64,000 nucleotides of DNA from Aliiroseovarius pelagivivens (GCF_900302485.1 NZ_OMOI01000001.1:2356001-2420000); one strand, 5' to 3'. Numbered from the stretch's first letter, positions 1 through 10,252 are shown. Notes: generated by a model from the letters alone, not told the origin. Translations and numbers: made by a program.

Positions 1-106
1 GCATTTCGTCAACAGCAACGGCGTCGCCGGGTTTCTTGAACCATGTTGCGACCGTGGCTTCGGTCACGCTTTCGCCCAGCGTGGGGACACGTACTTCAAT
101 GCTCAT
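1..106 (-). CDS. sucB: 2-oxoglutarate dehydrogenase E2 component (dihydrolipoamide succinyltransferase), 5' end only
   Basis: The first 35 codons of the E2 subunit are present and the rest lies beyond the window edge. The translation begins [20 protein letters not shown], the usual start of the N-terminal lipoyl domain; the lipoylated lysine is not reached. E2 transfers succinyl groups from E1 to CoA via a lipoyl arm. The ATG at 106 is three bases after the sucA stop, so the two are almost certainly co-transcribed and translated in sequence. The lipoyl-domain start is shared with other 2-oxo acid dehydrogenase E2 subunits; position after sucA decides the assignment. Confidence 0.9.
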   Translation of the reverse strand, partial: MSIEVRVPTLGESVTEATVATWFKKPGDAVAVDEM

Positions 107-109
107 GGT

Positions 110-3088
110 TTATTTCCCTTCAATAGTCAGCGCAGCATCAACCAGCGCTTCTTGTTGTGCTTTGTGGGTCGATGCCAGACCCGTTGCAGGTGAGGCCGCA
201 GCCGGACGACCAGCATAGACCGGACGCGTGTGCTTCGAGCCAATGCGGGTCAGCACCCATTCAATATTCGGTTCGACGAAAGTCCACGAACCTTGGTTTT
301 TCGGTTCTTCCTGACACCAGACGATTTCCGCCTGCTTGAAGCGCTCCAGTTCCTTGACACAGGACATGGCCGGGAACGGGTAGAACTGCTCAAGACGCAG
401 GATATAGACGTCGTTGATGCCGCGCTTGTCGCGCTCTTCCAGCAGGTCGTAGTAGACCTTTCCCGAGCACATCACGACGCGCTTGATCTTGTCGTCCTTG
501 ACCAGCTTGGCCTCGGAGCGACCGGTGCCATTGTCACGGTCGCCATCATCCCACAGCACGCGGTGGAAACTGGAACCTTCGGTGAAGTCCTTGGCGTCCG
601 ACACGCAGAGCTTGTGGCGCAGAAGCGATTTCGGCGTCATCATGATCAGAGGCTTACGATAGCCGCGATGCAGCTGACGGCGCAGGATGTGGAAATAGTT
701 GGCCGGAGTCGAGCAGTTCGCCACGATCCAGTTGTCGCCACCACACATCTGCAGGAAACGCTCCAGACGGGCCGAGCTGTGTTCCGGTCCCTGCCCTTCG
801 AAACCGTGCGGCAGAAGAACGGTCAGACCGGACATACGCAGCCATTTCGATTCACCCGATGAGATGAACTGGTCGAACATGATCTGAGCACCGTTGGCGA
901 AGTCGCCAAACTGGGCTTCCCACATCACCAGCGCGTTGGGTTCGGCCAGCGAATAGCCATACTCAAAGCCCAGCACCGCGTATTCCGACAGCATCGAGTC
1001 GATAACTTCGTAGTGGGCCTGGCCCTCGCGGATGTTGTTCAGCGGATAGTAGCGTTCCTCGTTGTCCTGATTGATCAGACCCGAGTGACGCTGCGAGAAC
1101 GTACCGCGCGTACAGTCTTGGCCAGACAGGCGCACTGGAAAGCCTTCGGTCAGAAGCGAGCCAAAGGCCAATGCTTCTGCGGTCGCCCAGTCAAAACCGG
1201 TGCCGTTTTCAAACATCTTGGCTTTGGTGTCCAAAAGACGCCCAACGGTCTTGTGCATCGGGAAGTTGTCCGGCGCAGTCGACAGAGCTTTGCCAACCTC
1301 GGTGAAGGTTTCAGTCGAAATCTCAGTCTTGCCGCGCTGGTATTCGTCGCGGTTGCGATCAAGGTGCGACCAACGCCCATCCAGCCAGTCAGCCTTGTTG
1401 GGCTTATAGTCTTTCCCGGCTTCAAATTCGGCGTTCATGTGGGCCTGGAAGGCCGCTTTCATGTCCTCGATTTCACCTTCCGGGATCAGGCCATCCTTGA
1501 CCAGACGTTCAGTATAAAGCTGCAGCGTCGTCTTATGCTTCTTGATGTTCTTGTACATCATCGGGTTGGTGAACATCGGCTCGTCGCCTTCGTTGTGACC
1601 AAACCGGCGATAGCAGAAGATGTCCAGAACCACGTCTTTGTGGAATTTCTGACGGAACTCGGTCGCAACGCGGGCAGCGTGCACCACGGCTTCCGGGTCA
1701 TCGCCATTCACGTGGAAGATCGGCGCTTCCACCATCAGGGCAATATCCGTCGGATAGGGCGACGAACGGCTGAAATGCGGTGCGGTGGTGAAGCCGATCT
1801 GGTTGTTCACCACGATATGCATCGTGCCACCGGTCTTGTGACCAACAAGGCCCGACAGACCGAAGCCTTCAGCGACAACACCCTGACCTGCAAAGGCCGC
1901 ATCGCCGTGCAGAAGGATCGGCAGAACCTGATCGCGATCCACGTCGTTCATCTGTTCTTGCTTGGCGCGGACCTTACCCAGCACAACCGGGTTCACGGCC
2001 TCAAGGTGCGAGGGGTTCGCGGTCAGCGACAGGTGTACCTTGTTGTCATCAAACTCGCGGTCCGACGAAGCACCAAGGTGGTATTTCACATCGCCCGAGC
2101 CATCAACGTCTTGGGGTTTAAAGCTGCCGCCCTGGAATTCGTTGAAGATCGCGCGGTACGGCTTCTGCATCACGTTGGCCAGAACTGACAGACGACCACG
2201 GTGCGGCATGCCGATCACCACGTCTTTCAAACCCAGCTGTCCGCCGCGCTTGATGATCTGTTCCATCGCCGGGATCAGGGCTTCACCGCCATCAAGGCCG
2301 AAACGCTTGGTACCCATATATTTGACGTGCAGGAATTTCTCGAAGCCCTCGGCCTCGACCAGCTTGTTCAGGATTGCCTTACGACCTTCCTGCGTGAACC
2401 GGATTTCCTTGTCGAACCCTTCGATACGTTCTTTCAGCCAGCCGGCCTCTTCGGGGTTCGAGATGTGCATGTACTGCAGTGCAAAGGTGCCGCAATAGGT
2501 GCGCTTCACGATGTCGAGGATCTGACGGATCGACGCGACCTCAAGCCCAAGAACATTGTCGATAAAGATCGGGCGATCCATGTCAGCTTCGGTGAAGCCA
2601 TAGGATGCGGGATCCAGTTCGGGATGAGGTGTGGGCTTCTGCATGCCCAACGGATCCAGATCCGCAACAAGGTGACCACGAATACGATAGGCGCGGATCA
2701 GCATCAGGGCGCGGATCGAGTCCAGAACAGCGCGCTTCATCTGATCATCGGATAGACTCACGCCCTTCTCTGCAGCCTTCGCCTCGATCTTCTTGGCAGC
2801 AGCCTTGCCTTCTTCGGCAGGGGCTTCTGGCCATTGACCGTCCAGCGCATGAACCCGGTCACCATCCGGCATCGGGGGCCAATCACCACGTGCCCAGCTG
2901 GGACCAGCGGCCTCGGCGGTTACGTCACGGGCATCATCCCCAAGCTCTGCGAAAAATGCGTGCCAAGCGGCGTCAACCGCGCTGGGATCTTTCACATACT
3001 GGGCGTAGAGCTGCTCCAGATACTCGGCATTGTGGCCTTGCATGAAGCTTGATGCATGGAAGATGTCGTTGGGGCTCTGGTCGTTCAT
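110..3088 (-). CDS. sucA: 2-oxoglutarate dehydrogenase E1 component
   Basis: This 992-residue protein has the size of alphaproteobacterial 2-oxoglutarate dehydrogenase E1. It decarboxylates 2-oxoglutarate with thiamine diphosphate and loads the lipoyl arm of E2. The N-terminal peripheral segment is followed by the GMPHRGRLSVL motif near residue 294 and the thiamine-diphosphate site GDAAFAGQG near residue 395; the transketolase-like pyrimidine domain fills the C-terminal half. It sits third in the order sucC-sucD-sucA-sucB. A strong hairpin lies between it and sucD, so E1/E2 expression may be tuned separately from succinyl-CoA synthetase. Confidence 0.98.
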   Translation of the reverse strand: MNDQSPNDIFHASSFMQGHNAEYLEQLYAQYVKDPSAVDAAWHAFFAELGDDARDVTAEAAGPSWARGDWPPMPDGDRVHALDGQWPEAPAEEGKAAAKKIEAKAAEKGVSLSDDQMKRAVLDSIRALMLIRAYRIRGHLVADLDPLGMQKPTPHPELDPASYGFTEADMDRPIFIDNVLGLEVASIRQILDIVKRTYCGTFALQYMHISNPEEAGWLKERIEGFDKEIRFTQEGRKAILNKLVEAEGFEKFLHVKYMGTKRFGLDGGEALIPAMEQIIKRGGQLGLKDVVIGMPHRGRLSVLANVMQKPYRAIFNEFQGGSFKPQDVDGSGDVKYHLGASSDREFDDNKVHLSLTANPSHLEAVNPVVLGKVRAKQEQMNDVDRDQVLPILLHGDAAFAGQGVVAEGFGLSGLVGHKTGGTMHIVVNNQIGFTTAPHFSRSSPYPTDIALMVEAPIFHVNGDDPEAVVHAARVATEFRQKFHKDVVLDIFCYRRFGHNEGDEPMFTNPMMYKNIKKHKTTLQLYTERLVKDGLIPEGEIEDMKAAFQAHMNAEFEAGKDYKPNKADWLDGRWSHLDRNRDEYQRGKTEISTETFTEVGKALSTAPDNFPMHKTVGRLLDTKAKMFENGTGFDWATAEALAFGSLLTEGFPVRLSGQDCTRGTFSQRHSGLINQDNEERYYPLNNIREGQAHYEVIDSMLSEYAVLGFEYGYSLAEPNALVMWEAQFGDFANGAQIMFDQFISSGESKWLRMSGLTVLLPHGFEGQGPEHSSARLERFLQMCGGDNWIVANCSTPANYFHILRRQLHRGYRKPLIMMTPKSLLRHKLCVSDAKDFTEGSSFHRVLWDDGDRDNGTGRSEAKLVKDDKIKRVVMCSGKVYYDLLEERDKRGINDVYILRLEQFYPFPAMSCVKELERFKQAEIVWCQEEPKNQGSWTFVEPNIEWVLTRIGSKHTRPVYAGRPAAASPATGLASTHKAQQEALVDAALTIEGK

Positions 3089-3111
3089 TGGGTCACCTGA
3101 GAAATTGAAAA

Positions 3112-3139
3112 CGCGCGCCCCAAGGGTTTGGGGCGCGCG
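3112..3139 (-). terminator. Intra-operon hairpin between sucD and sucA (partial terminator or RNA-stability element)
   Basis: A perfect 12-bp stem, CGCGCGCCCCAA paired with TTGGGGCGCGCG around a 4-base loop, lies in the 60-bp gap between sucD and sucA. On the minus strand the stem is followed by TTTTC and further T-rich sequence, the form of a Rho-independent terminator. Because sucA follows within 25 bases with no obvious separate promoter, it probably acts as a leaky terminator or as a 3' stabiliser of the sucCD transcript. Confidence 0.7.
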
Positions 3140-3148
3140 AGAGAAGTC

Positions 3149-4033
3149 TTACTTGCCGATCGCTTCCAGCACGGCCTCGCCCAGCGTCGCGGGGCTGTCT
3201 GCCACCACAATGCCAGCAGCACGCATGGCTTCGATCTTGTCTTCCGCGCCACCTTTACCACCGGCAACAATCGCGCCAGCGTGGCCCATGCGGCGTCCCG
3301 GAGGTGCCGTACGGCCAGCGATGAAGCCAGCAACCGGCTTCCAGCGGCCTTTTTTCTTCTGTTCGGCCAGGAATTCAGCAGCTTCTTCTTCTGCCGAACC
3401 ACCGATCTCGCCGATCATGATGATCGACTGAGTTTCATCGTCGTCCAGGAACATGTCCAACACGTCGATGTGCTCGGTGCCCTTGATGGGGTCGCCGCCG
3501 ATGCCAACTGCAGTCGACTGGCCCAGACCGATATCGGTGGTCTGTTTCACAGCTTCATAAGTCAGCGTACCCGAGCGCGACACAACACCAACGCTGCCGC
3601 GCTGGTGGATGTGGCCGGGCATGATGCCGATTTTACAGGCGCCGGGGGTGATCACGCCGGGGCAGTTCGGGCCCACAAGACGCGAGGCCGAGCCTTCCAG
3701 AGCACGCTGAACGCGCATCATGTCCAGCACCGGAATGCCTTCGGTGATGCAGACGATCAGTTCCATCTCTGCGTCGATCGCTTCCAGGATCGAGTCAGCA
3801 GCAAACGGGGGCGGCACGTAGATCACGGAAGCGTTGGCTTCGGTGACGTGCTTGGCTTCGTGAACCGAGTTGAAGATCGGCAGGTCCAGATGCGTCTGGC
3901 CACCTTTGCCCGGCGTAACACCACCGACCATTTTGGTGCCATATGCAATGGCCTGTTCCGAGTGAAAGGTACCCTGCGAGCCGGTCAGACCCTGACAGAT
4001 GACCTTGGTATTTTCGTCAATAAGAACTGCCAT
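3149..4033 (-). CDS. sucD: Succinyl-CoA synthetase (ADP-forming) alpha subunit
   Basis: The 294-residue alpha subunit carries the CoA-binding Rossmann domain at its N terminus and the phosphohistidine region GHAGAIV near residue 249, whose histidine accepts phosphate during catalysis. The motif [14 protein letters not shown] lies upstream of it, as expected. With SucC it converts succinyl-CoA to succinate with formation of ATP or GTP. The gene follows sucC with a gap of four bases, so the two subunits are made from one message. Length and motifs are standard. Confidence 0.98.
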   Translation of the reverse strand: MAVLIDENTKVICQGLTGSQGTFHSEQAIAYGTKMVGGVTPGKGGQTHLDLPIFNSVHEAKHVTEANASVIYVPPPFAADSILEAIDAEMELIVCITEGIPVLDMMRVQRALEGSASRLVGPNCPGVITPGACKIGIMPGHIHQRGSVGVVSRSGTLTYEAVKQTTDIGLGQSTAVGIGGDPIKGTEHIDVLDMFLDDDETQSIIMIGEIGGSAEEEAAEFLAEQKKKGRWKPVAGFIAGRTAPPGRRMGHAGAIVAGGKGGAEDKIEAMRAAGIVVADSPATLGEAVLEAIGK

Positions 4034-4037
4034 TGTC

Positions 4038-5231
4038 TTAGCCTTTCACCGCTTTCACGATTTTCTCTGCGCCATCCGACAGGTTGTCGGCAGCGATCAC
4101 ATCAACATCCGAGTTGTTGATGATGTCTTTACCGGCTTCCACGTTGGTGCCTTCCAGACGTACGACCAGCGGAACCTGCAGGCCCACTTCTTTCACGGCT
4201 GCAACCACGCCTTCGGCGATGACGTCACAGCGCATGATGCCGCCGAAGATGTTCACAAGGATGCCCTTCACGTTGGGGTCCGAGGTGATGATCTTGAAGG
4301 CTTCGGTCACTTTCTCTTTGGTGGCGCCGCCACCTACGTCAAGGAAGTTGGCCGGTTCAGCGCCGTACAGCTTGATGATGTCCATGGTGGCCATTGCCAG
4401 ACCAGCACCGTTCACCATGCAGCCGATTTCACCGTCCAGAGCGATGTAGTTCAGGTCGTATTTCGACGCTTCCAGCTCTTTCGGGTCTTCTTCGGTGGTG
4501 TCGCGCAGCTCGGCGATGTCCGGGTGGCGATAGATGGCGTTTCCGTCGAAGCCAACTTTGGCGTCCAGAACTTTGATGTCGCCGCTGTCCGAGATGATCA
4601 GCGGGTTGATCTCGAGCATCTCCATGTCCTTCTCGGTGAAGGCTTTATAGAGCTTGCCCATAAGAGCAACACACTGCTTAACCTGTGCGCCTTCCAGGCC
4701 CAGCGCAAATGCGATGCGGCGGCCGTGGAAACCTTGGTAGCCCGTTGCCGGATCAACCGAGAAGCTCAGGATCTTTTCGGGAGTGGCGGCTGCCACTTCC
4801 TCGATGTCCATGCCGCCTTCGGTCGAACATACGAACGAAATGCGCGAGGTTTGGCGATCTACCAGCAGAGCAAGGTAAAGCTCGCGCTCGATGCCGGAAC
4901 CGGCTTCGATGTAGATGCGGTTAACCTGTTTGCCGGCGGGGCCGGTCTGGTGGGTCACAAGGGTGCGGCCCAGCATCTTCTTGGCTTCTTCAGCGGCTTC
5001 CTCGACCGATTTGGTCAGACGTACGCCGCCTTTTTCGCCAGCGTCAGCTTCCTTAAAGGAACCTTTGCCGCGGCCACCTGCGTGAATTTGGGCTTTGACC
5101 ACCCAAAGCGGTCCGTCGAGTTCACCTGCGGCGGTCTTGGCATCTTCTGCTTTCAATACTACGCGGCCGTCCGAAACGGGGGCGCCGTAGGATTTCAGAA
5201 GGGCCTTCGCCTGGTATTCATGAATGTTCAT
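4038..5231 (-). CDS. sucC: Succinyl-CoA synthetase (ADP-forming) beta subunit
   Basis: The 397-residue beta subunit begins [16 protein letters not shown], the conserved start of this family, and has an N-terminal ATP-grasp domain followed by a CoA-ligase domain with the motif [15 protein letters not shown]. It supplies the nucleotide-binding half of succinyl-CoA synthetase. It is the first gene of the suc operon. The upstream 186 bp hold two TGTGATCACA palindromes (5345-5354 and 5365-5374) and a GCAAAAACG-type palindrome (5293-5309), so regulation of the whole operon probably acts here. Confidence 0.98.
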   Translation of the reverse strand: MNIHEYQAKALLKSYGAPVSDGRVVLKAEDAKTAAGELDGPLWVVKAQIHAGGRGKGSFKEADAGEKGGVRLTKSVEEAAEEAKKMLGRTLVTHQTGPAGKQVNRIYIEAGSGIERELYLALLVDRQTSRISFVCSTEGGMDIEEVAAATPEKILSFSVDPATGYQGFHGRRIAFALGLEGAQVKQCVALMGKLYKAFTEKDMEMLEINPLIISDSGDIKVLDAKVGFDGNAIYRHPDIAELRDTTEEDPKELEASKYDLNYIALDGEIGCMVNGAGLAMATMDIIKLYGAEPANFLDVGGGATKEKVTEAFKIITSDPNVKGILVNIFGGIMRCDVIAEGVVAAVKEVGLQVPLVVRLEGTNVEAGKDIINNSDVDVIAADNLSDGAEKIVKAVKG

Positions 5232-5292
5232 GAAATCATCCTATCCAGTTGGTCCATTGGGTCTTGGACAAAATGCACAGGTGAAGCGCTAG

Positions 5293-5309
5293 GCAAAAAC
5301 GTTTTTTGC
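5293..5309. promoter_or_regulatory. Candidate operator with central CG upstream of sucC
   Basis: GCAAAAACGTTTTTTGC is a near-perfect palindrome (one extra T in the right arm) 62 bp upstream of the sucC start. A-rich arms meeting at a central CG are typical of operators for LacI-family regulators. A LacI-family regulator, CceR, is reported to control central carbon genes in Rhodobacter sphaeroides; I do not know that this is its site. Function is inferred from symmetry and position only. Confidence 0.4.
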
Positions 5310-5342
5310 AAAATCGGGCGAATTTTTGGTGAAGTCGCTATA

Positions 5343-5376
5343 TTTGTGATCACACCTCAAAATGTGTGATCACAAA
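5343..5376. promoter_or_regulatory. Tandem TGTGATCACA operator pair upstream of sucC
   Basis: Two perfect copies of the palindrome TGTGATCACA lie at 5345-5354 and 5365-5374. Their centres are 20 bp apart, about two helical turns, and the whole segment is itself nearly symmetric. The pair ends 113 bp upstream of the sucC start. The same arrangement occurs upstream of sdhC (13625-13655). This strongly suggests cooperative binding of one dimeric regulator to both TCA operons. The regulator is not identifiable from the window. Confidence 0.7.
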
Positions 5377-5417
5377 TCATTAACATTCGGCAAATCAGCC
5401 TGTTTGCGAATCTTGAT

Positions 5418-6275
5418 CTATCGCAAGCGACGCCAGATCGAGCGTGCCCGTTTTTCGACCTTCGGATAGCGGCGCAGCAGGTCTCCGATCCGGTCACGCG
5501 CGGATGGGGCGGCCCCCAAAGTGCGATCTCGGCCCAGCAGGTCATGCAGCGCCGTCAACGCACCTTTCCCCAACAGTTCGGTCAAATCAAAGGGCTGGTC
5601 CGTCTTCTCTTCGATGCCGATGATTTCGTGCAAGGTGGTAATGTGCAGAAGGCGCGGAGCAGCCATCCGCTTGCCCATCGCCGGCATATAACCCGTGTGC
5701 ATCAGGTTGTATTCTGGCGGCAGGATCCAGACGCGCAAATCACTGTTCCACAGAAGCTCTCGCAGGACCGGTTGGTCCCAACGTTCGCCCTCGCCTGTCA
5801 TGCGCTGTTCCCAGCTGCGCAGAAAATTCTGCGTCTTGTCAGACTTTCGGATCCCCATAACTCCGCTGTTGATCTGGCGAAATCCGGTGGGCAGATCCTG
5901 TGTTGGCTGATGCATTGGCACCGTGCCATTGCCGTATTGATCATGCGCCCCGATACAATCGAACTGCCTGAGCAGCGCGAACATGTCCGAGCAATCCGCC
6001 ACCGCGACCACGTCACAATCCAAATAGACCGTGTGGGCAAAGCGGCTTTCGCGCAGCGCCTCCATTTTCGGACGGGTGCCGACATATTTCAGAATGTGGA
6101 CCTGATTGAACACAGGATCGTCCACCGCCGCATCCGCGAAAAGGTCGATCTGGATATCATCCCCCATCACCGCCCGAAGCGACCGTGCCGCCCGCTGAGC
6201 CAGCCCACGATATTGAGCACCGGTCGCAGCAAAGACAAATCCGTCATCGGCGGTCATTGGGAAAAGTAGGGTCAC
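5418..6275 (-). CDS. GT8-like glycosyltransferase (nucleotide-sugar transferase fold)
   Basis: This 285-residue protein has the sequence YLDCDVV near residue 85, the DxD metal/nucleotide-sugar motif of GT-A fold enzymes of the family 8 type, preceded by KMEALRESRF. It is clearly paralogous to the product of 7430-8293: both start with a [FI]xFAATGxxY segment and share MDQP/WDQP-xRELLW and LPPEYNL motifs. I chose the GTG at 6275 because AAGGAG lies six bases upstream; an internal ATG at 6257 is the alternative. The acceptor is unknown. It sits between mdh and the suc operon, where no carbohydrate function is expected. Confidence 0.7.
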   Translation of the reverse strand: MTLLFPMTADDGFVFAATGAQYRGLAQRAARSLRAVMGDDIQIDLFADAAVDDPVFNQVHILKYVGTRPKMEALRESRFAHTVYLDCDVVAVADCSDMFALLRQFDCIGAHDQYGNGTVPMHQPTQDLPTGFRQINSGVMGIRKSDKTQNFLRSWEQRMTGEGERWDQPVLRELLWNSDLRVWILPPEYNLMHTGYMPAMGKRMAAPRLLHITTLHEIIGIEEKTDQPFDLTELLGKGALTALHDLLGRDRTLGAAPSARDRIGDLLRRYPKVEKRARSIWRRLR

Positions 6276-6425
6276 GTAAGGCTCCTTACGAAAGCTTGGA
6301 CAGTATGCCCCCGCTTTAGTCCAATCCCATCTCGGCAGCAATCACCCGTCTCTCAACGCTTTGCCATTGCTGGTAACTTGGCCACGATGATAGAATTGGA
6401 CGTCCTTTGCACCGAGTATTCCTGA

Positions 6426-7433
6426 ATGCCTGTTCCCAACTGGTCCGTTGTTTCAACCGTGCGCGAACCGCTTTCGCTTGTTCTGGCCTTTGCCTGTCAT
6501 CACCTGAGTATGGGCGCAAAGACGGTTCACCTTTTCTTTGACGACCCTACAGATCCAGCGGCAGAGGTCATGAAATCCATTCCCGGTGTGGACGTCACCC
6601 TTTGTGACTCTGCCCATTGGACGGCGTTGGGTCAGCCAGATCGCCCCGCATGGCAAACGCGTCGGCAGACGTTGAATGCCAACTTCATCGCGCAACAACA
6701 ACGCACCGACTGGCTGCTGCACGTGGACGCCGATGAGTTTCTGTGGGCGCCTTATGGGATCGAAAGAGATCTTGCGCGCGCCGGGGCATGGCTGCACATC
6801 CCAAATCTGGAACGGGCGTGGATAGCGCCCGAAGCTGGGATATTCGACGGGGTGTTTCGCGCATCTGGCCTTTCAACCTCATCAATCGAACGCATCTATG
6901 GCCCCGCGCGCCGGTATCTTCAAAGCGGCCTTTCGGGCCATACATCCGGGAAAGCCATGGCGCGACTTTCAGACCGAAAGTTCATCGCCATCCACGCCGT
7001 CAAAGAAGAATTCGGGGGCGAAGTTTCACCCGGCCACACCACAGCAAATGCGTGTATCCTGCACTTTGATGGAATGACGGCCCGTCATTGGCTGCTAAAG
7101 TCGCTTCGCTATGCGGCACAAGGCAAGGCGCTGCTTCAATCGCTTCACAACCGGCGCAGGGCGGGCATAGAACGTGTGATGGATGCGCCTGACCCGCTGA
7201 CCGAAGGGTTGGCGCTTCACAACGAGATCTTTCATCTTTCCGACAAACAGCGCGAGATGTTGGACGCACAAGGCGCCCTTTTGACCTGCCAACTTGATCT
7301 GGGTGCTTCCGTCGCCGCACATGCGCCGGGCCGGACAACCGACTTCTCAGCAGAACGGTTTGATGCGTATCTCGCAAGCGCCCTTGATGAGACAATTGGC
7401 AAAATCCGCAATCAGACGCGTCGCTTCAACTAG
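6426..7433 (+). CDS. Family 2-like glycosyltransferase
   Basis: The 335-residue protein begins NWSVVSTVREPLSLVLAF and carries WLLHVDADEFLW near residue 100, the metal-binding acidic motif seen in the GT2-like group often annotated as Glyco_tranf_2_4. No signal peptide or membrane segment is visible, so it should act in the cytoplasm or at the inner face of the membrane, probably on a polysaccharide or glycolipid. It is divergent from the GT8-like gene at 5418-6275 and its stop overlaps by four bases that of the convergent GT8-like gene at 7430. The three genes probably form one small glycosylation locus. Confidence 0.65.
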   Translation: MPVPNWSVVSTVREPLSLVLAFACHHLSMGAKTVHLFFDDPTDPAAEVMKSIPGVDVTLCDSAHWTALGQPDRPAWQTRRQTLNANFIAQQQRTDWLLHVDADEFLWAPYGIERDLARAGAWLHIPNLERAWIAPEAGIFDGVFRASGLSTSSIERIYGPARRYLQSGLSGHTSGKAMARLSDRKFIAIHAVKEEFGGEVSPGHTTANACILHFDGMTARHWLLKSLRYAAQGKALLQSLHNRRRAGIERVMDAPDPLTEGLALHNEIFHLSDKQREMLDAQGALLTCQLDLGASVAAHAPGRTTDFSAERFDAYLASALDETIGKIRNQTRRFN

Positions 7434-8293
7434 CCTCGGAACCAAGCGCGAAACTTGCGAAGCAAAGAAGTCAGCGTGCTCCGCCTTGCCTTCAATTCAA
7501 GCAGTTCTTCAGCCATTGCTTCTGCTGGTGTGGGCAACCTGCCTACTTCTCGCGTCCCGACCCCGCTATCGCATTCCAGCAAAAGCTCTAGGTGCTTACG
7601 ATGCCGGTCGTGCTTCAAGGCTTCTTTCAGCGTGAAAGGCGTTTCCGGATCTCCCAGCGCGATCTTGTGAAGTCTCTGGCTGTGCAGAATGCGAGGGGCA
7701 CCCTGTTTGGGCTTCCAGCTGTCTAGCGTCCAAATCGCGATCAGATTGTATTCCGGTGGCAGTACAAACACTGACACATCCGACTTCCACAGCAGTTCAC
7801 GAAAGGTCGGTTGATCCATGTTGGCGTCGCGTTCGCGGACGGTTCTGTCCCAATCCGCAACAAGTTCCTTGGTCTTTTCGTTCGTTCGGATGGCAACAAC
7901 GCCCGCATTTAGCAGACCGTAGCTGCGTGGCATCGTTCCGTCCTGAACAAGCCGTCGACCATCACGCGCGAACGCATAGGACGATGCCAGATCAAACCGA
8001 TCCAGCAAGTGAAACAGTTCGGACACATCCATCAACACCACGATGTCACAGTCCAGATAGACCGTCCGTTCAAATCGCGAACGTCGTAGTGCCTCCATTT
8101 TCGGACGAAAATAGCTGTCGGATAGCTTGTGGATGCGATCAAAGGCCGGGTCGACAAGATCAGCGTCGGTAAACAAATCCACCTGAGCATCCGGCATCAC
8201 CTGACGCAAACTGCGGACAGCGCGGCGCGCAAGATTGACATATGTTTCGCCGGTTGCGGCAAAGATGAAGCCATTTCCTTGGGGGTCTGACAC
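7430..8293 (-). CDS. GT8-like glycosyltransferase, paralogue of 5418-6275
   Basis: The 287-residue protein has YLDCDIVVLMDVSELFHLL near residue 79, the DxD motif of GT8-like transferases, and aligns by eye along its length with the product of 5418-6275. The C-terminal 50 residues are rich in charged and leucine residues (AEELLELKARRSTLTSLLR) and may form a coiled coil absent from its paralogue. It starts with GTG at 8293, with GGAG at a good distance upstream. It lies downstream of the mdh terminator. Donor and acceptor sugars cannot be inferred. Confidence 0.7.
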   Translation of the reverse strand: MSDPQGNGFIFAATGETYVNLARRAVRSLRQVMPDAQVDLFTDADLVDPAFDRIHKLSDSYFRPKMEALRRSRFERTVYLDCDIVVLMDVSELFHLLDRFDLASSYAFARDGRRLVQDGTMPRSYGLLNAGVVAIRTNEKTKELVADWDRTVRERDANMDQPTFRELLWKSDVSVFVLPPEYNLIAIWTLDSWKPKQGAPRILHSQRLHKIALGDPETPFTLKEALKHDRHRKHLELLLECDSGVGTREVGRLPTPAEAMAEELLELKARRSTLTSLLRKFRAWFRG

Positions 8294-8309
8294 GATGCGC
8301 TCCTACTCC

Positions 8310-8343
8310 AAAAAAATTGCGCCGCTCAATTTGAACGGCGCAA
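8310..8343 (-). terminator. Rho-independent terminator of mdh
   Basis: On the minus strand TTGCGCCG and CGGCGCAA form an 8-bp stem with an 11-base loop, followed directly by a run of seven T residues. It begins 29 bp after the mdh stop codon, so mdh is probably a separate transcript and not read through into the glycosyltransferase and suc genes. Confidence 0.85.
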
Positions 8344-8372
8344 CTTGTAATCGAACGGTATGATTTCTGGCC

Positions 8373-9350
<978 letters not shown>

Positions 9351-9493
9351 TCAGTTGTTTTCGGGCGCATGCCTAGTCTGAAAGTGCCTTTCGCGCAAGG
9401 GCGCTGCGCTGCGGCGACACAGATGACTTGCAACAGAATGCGACACGCGATAGCGCTAAAGCGCCCATTTTCCAGCCTTTTGAAGGATGTCAC

Positions 9494-10252
9494 ATGCCCG
9501 AGGTTCTAGACCTCACTTTCTTTGCCTTTGCCATTCCAGCAGTGATCTTTGCCGGAATTTCCAAGGGTGGCTTCGGGTCTGGAGCCGCCTTTGCGGCAAC
9601 CCCATTGCTTGCGCTGATTCTGGAACCCGGGGCGGCCATTGGCCTGATGTTACCGCTTCTGATGCTGATGGATGTGACCGCACTGAAGCCCTATTGGCGC
9701 AAGTGGGACGCGCCCTCTGCCTGGGCATTGGTTCTAGGCGCAGTGCCCGGCGTCGCCATTGGGGCGGCGCTGTATTCGATTGCCAACCCGGATGTGTTTC
9801 GATTGTTGATCGGAGTGATCGCTGTGGGGTTTGTCGCATTCCAGCTGGCACGCGCGAACGGGTTGATCGCCCCGGCGGCACATCCCATGTCGCGCCAGTT
9901 GGGCGCGTTCTGGGGGATGATCGCAGGTTTCACTAGTTTCATCAGCCATGCGGGTGGGCCCCCGGCAGCGGTGTACCTTCTGTCCCGACGGCTGGACAAA
10001 ACCACGTTTCAGTCCACCACCGTGATCTGTTTCTGGGCGATCAATCTGATGAAGTTTTTCCCCTATTTCGCTTTAGGGATCTTCACCTGGCAAACGGCAA
10101 AGGCAGATCTTTTGCTGATCCCCTTTGCCGTGCTGGGCGTCTGGATCGGGGTACATCTGCACCACAAGATGTCCGAACGCCTGTTTTTTGGCTTCACCTA
10201 TCTGTTCCTGATCCTGACTGGAACCAAGCTGATCTGGGAAGGGTTAACCTAA
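9494..10252 (+). CDS. TauE/SafE-family membrane permease (probable sulfite or organosulfonate exporter)
   Basis: The 252-residue protein has about eight hydrophobic segments and the glycine-rich GISKGGFGSGAAFAATPLL near the N terminus plus a later SHAGGPPAAVYLL segment, both typical of TauE/SafE (DUF81) carriers. Members export sulfite, sulfoacetate or related anions, but many are uncharacterised. I chose ATG 9494 because GAAGGA lies seven bases upstream. The gene diverges from mdh, and its stop overlaps by four bases the stop of the convergent small secreted-protein gene. No sulfonate catabolism gene is adjacent, so the substrate is open. Confidence 0.8.
   Translation: MPEVLDLTFFAFAIPAVIFAGISKGGFGSGAAFAATPLLALILEPGAAIGLMLPLLMLMDVTALKPYWRKWDAPSAWALVLGAVPGVAIGAALYSIANPDVFRLLIGVIAVGFVAFQLARANGLIAPAAHPMSRQLGAFWGMIAGFTSFISHAGGPPAAVYLLSRRLDKTTFQSTTVICFWAINLMKFFPYFALGIFTWQTAKADLLLIPFAVLGVWIGVHLHHKMSERLFFGFTYLFLILTGTKLIWEGLT

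Noticed and set aside
1013..2188. A 391-codon open frame antisense to sucA
   Set aside because: It is a shadow of the sucA frame with no protein-like composition.
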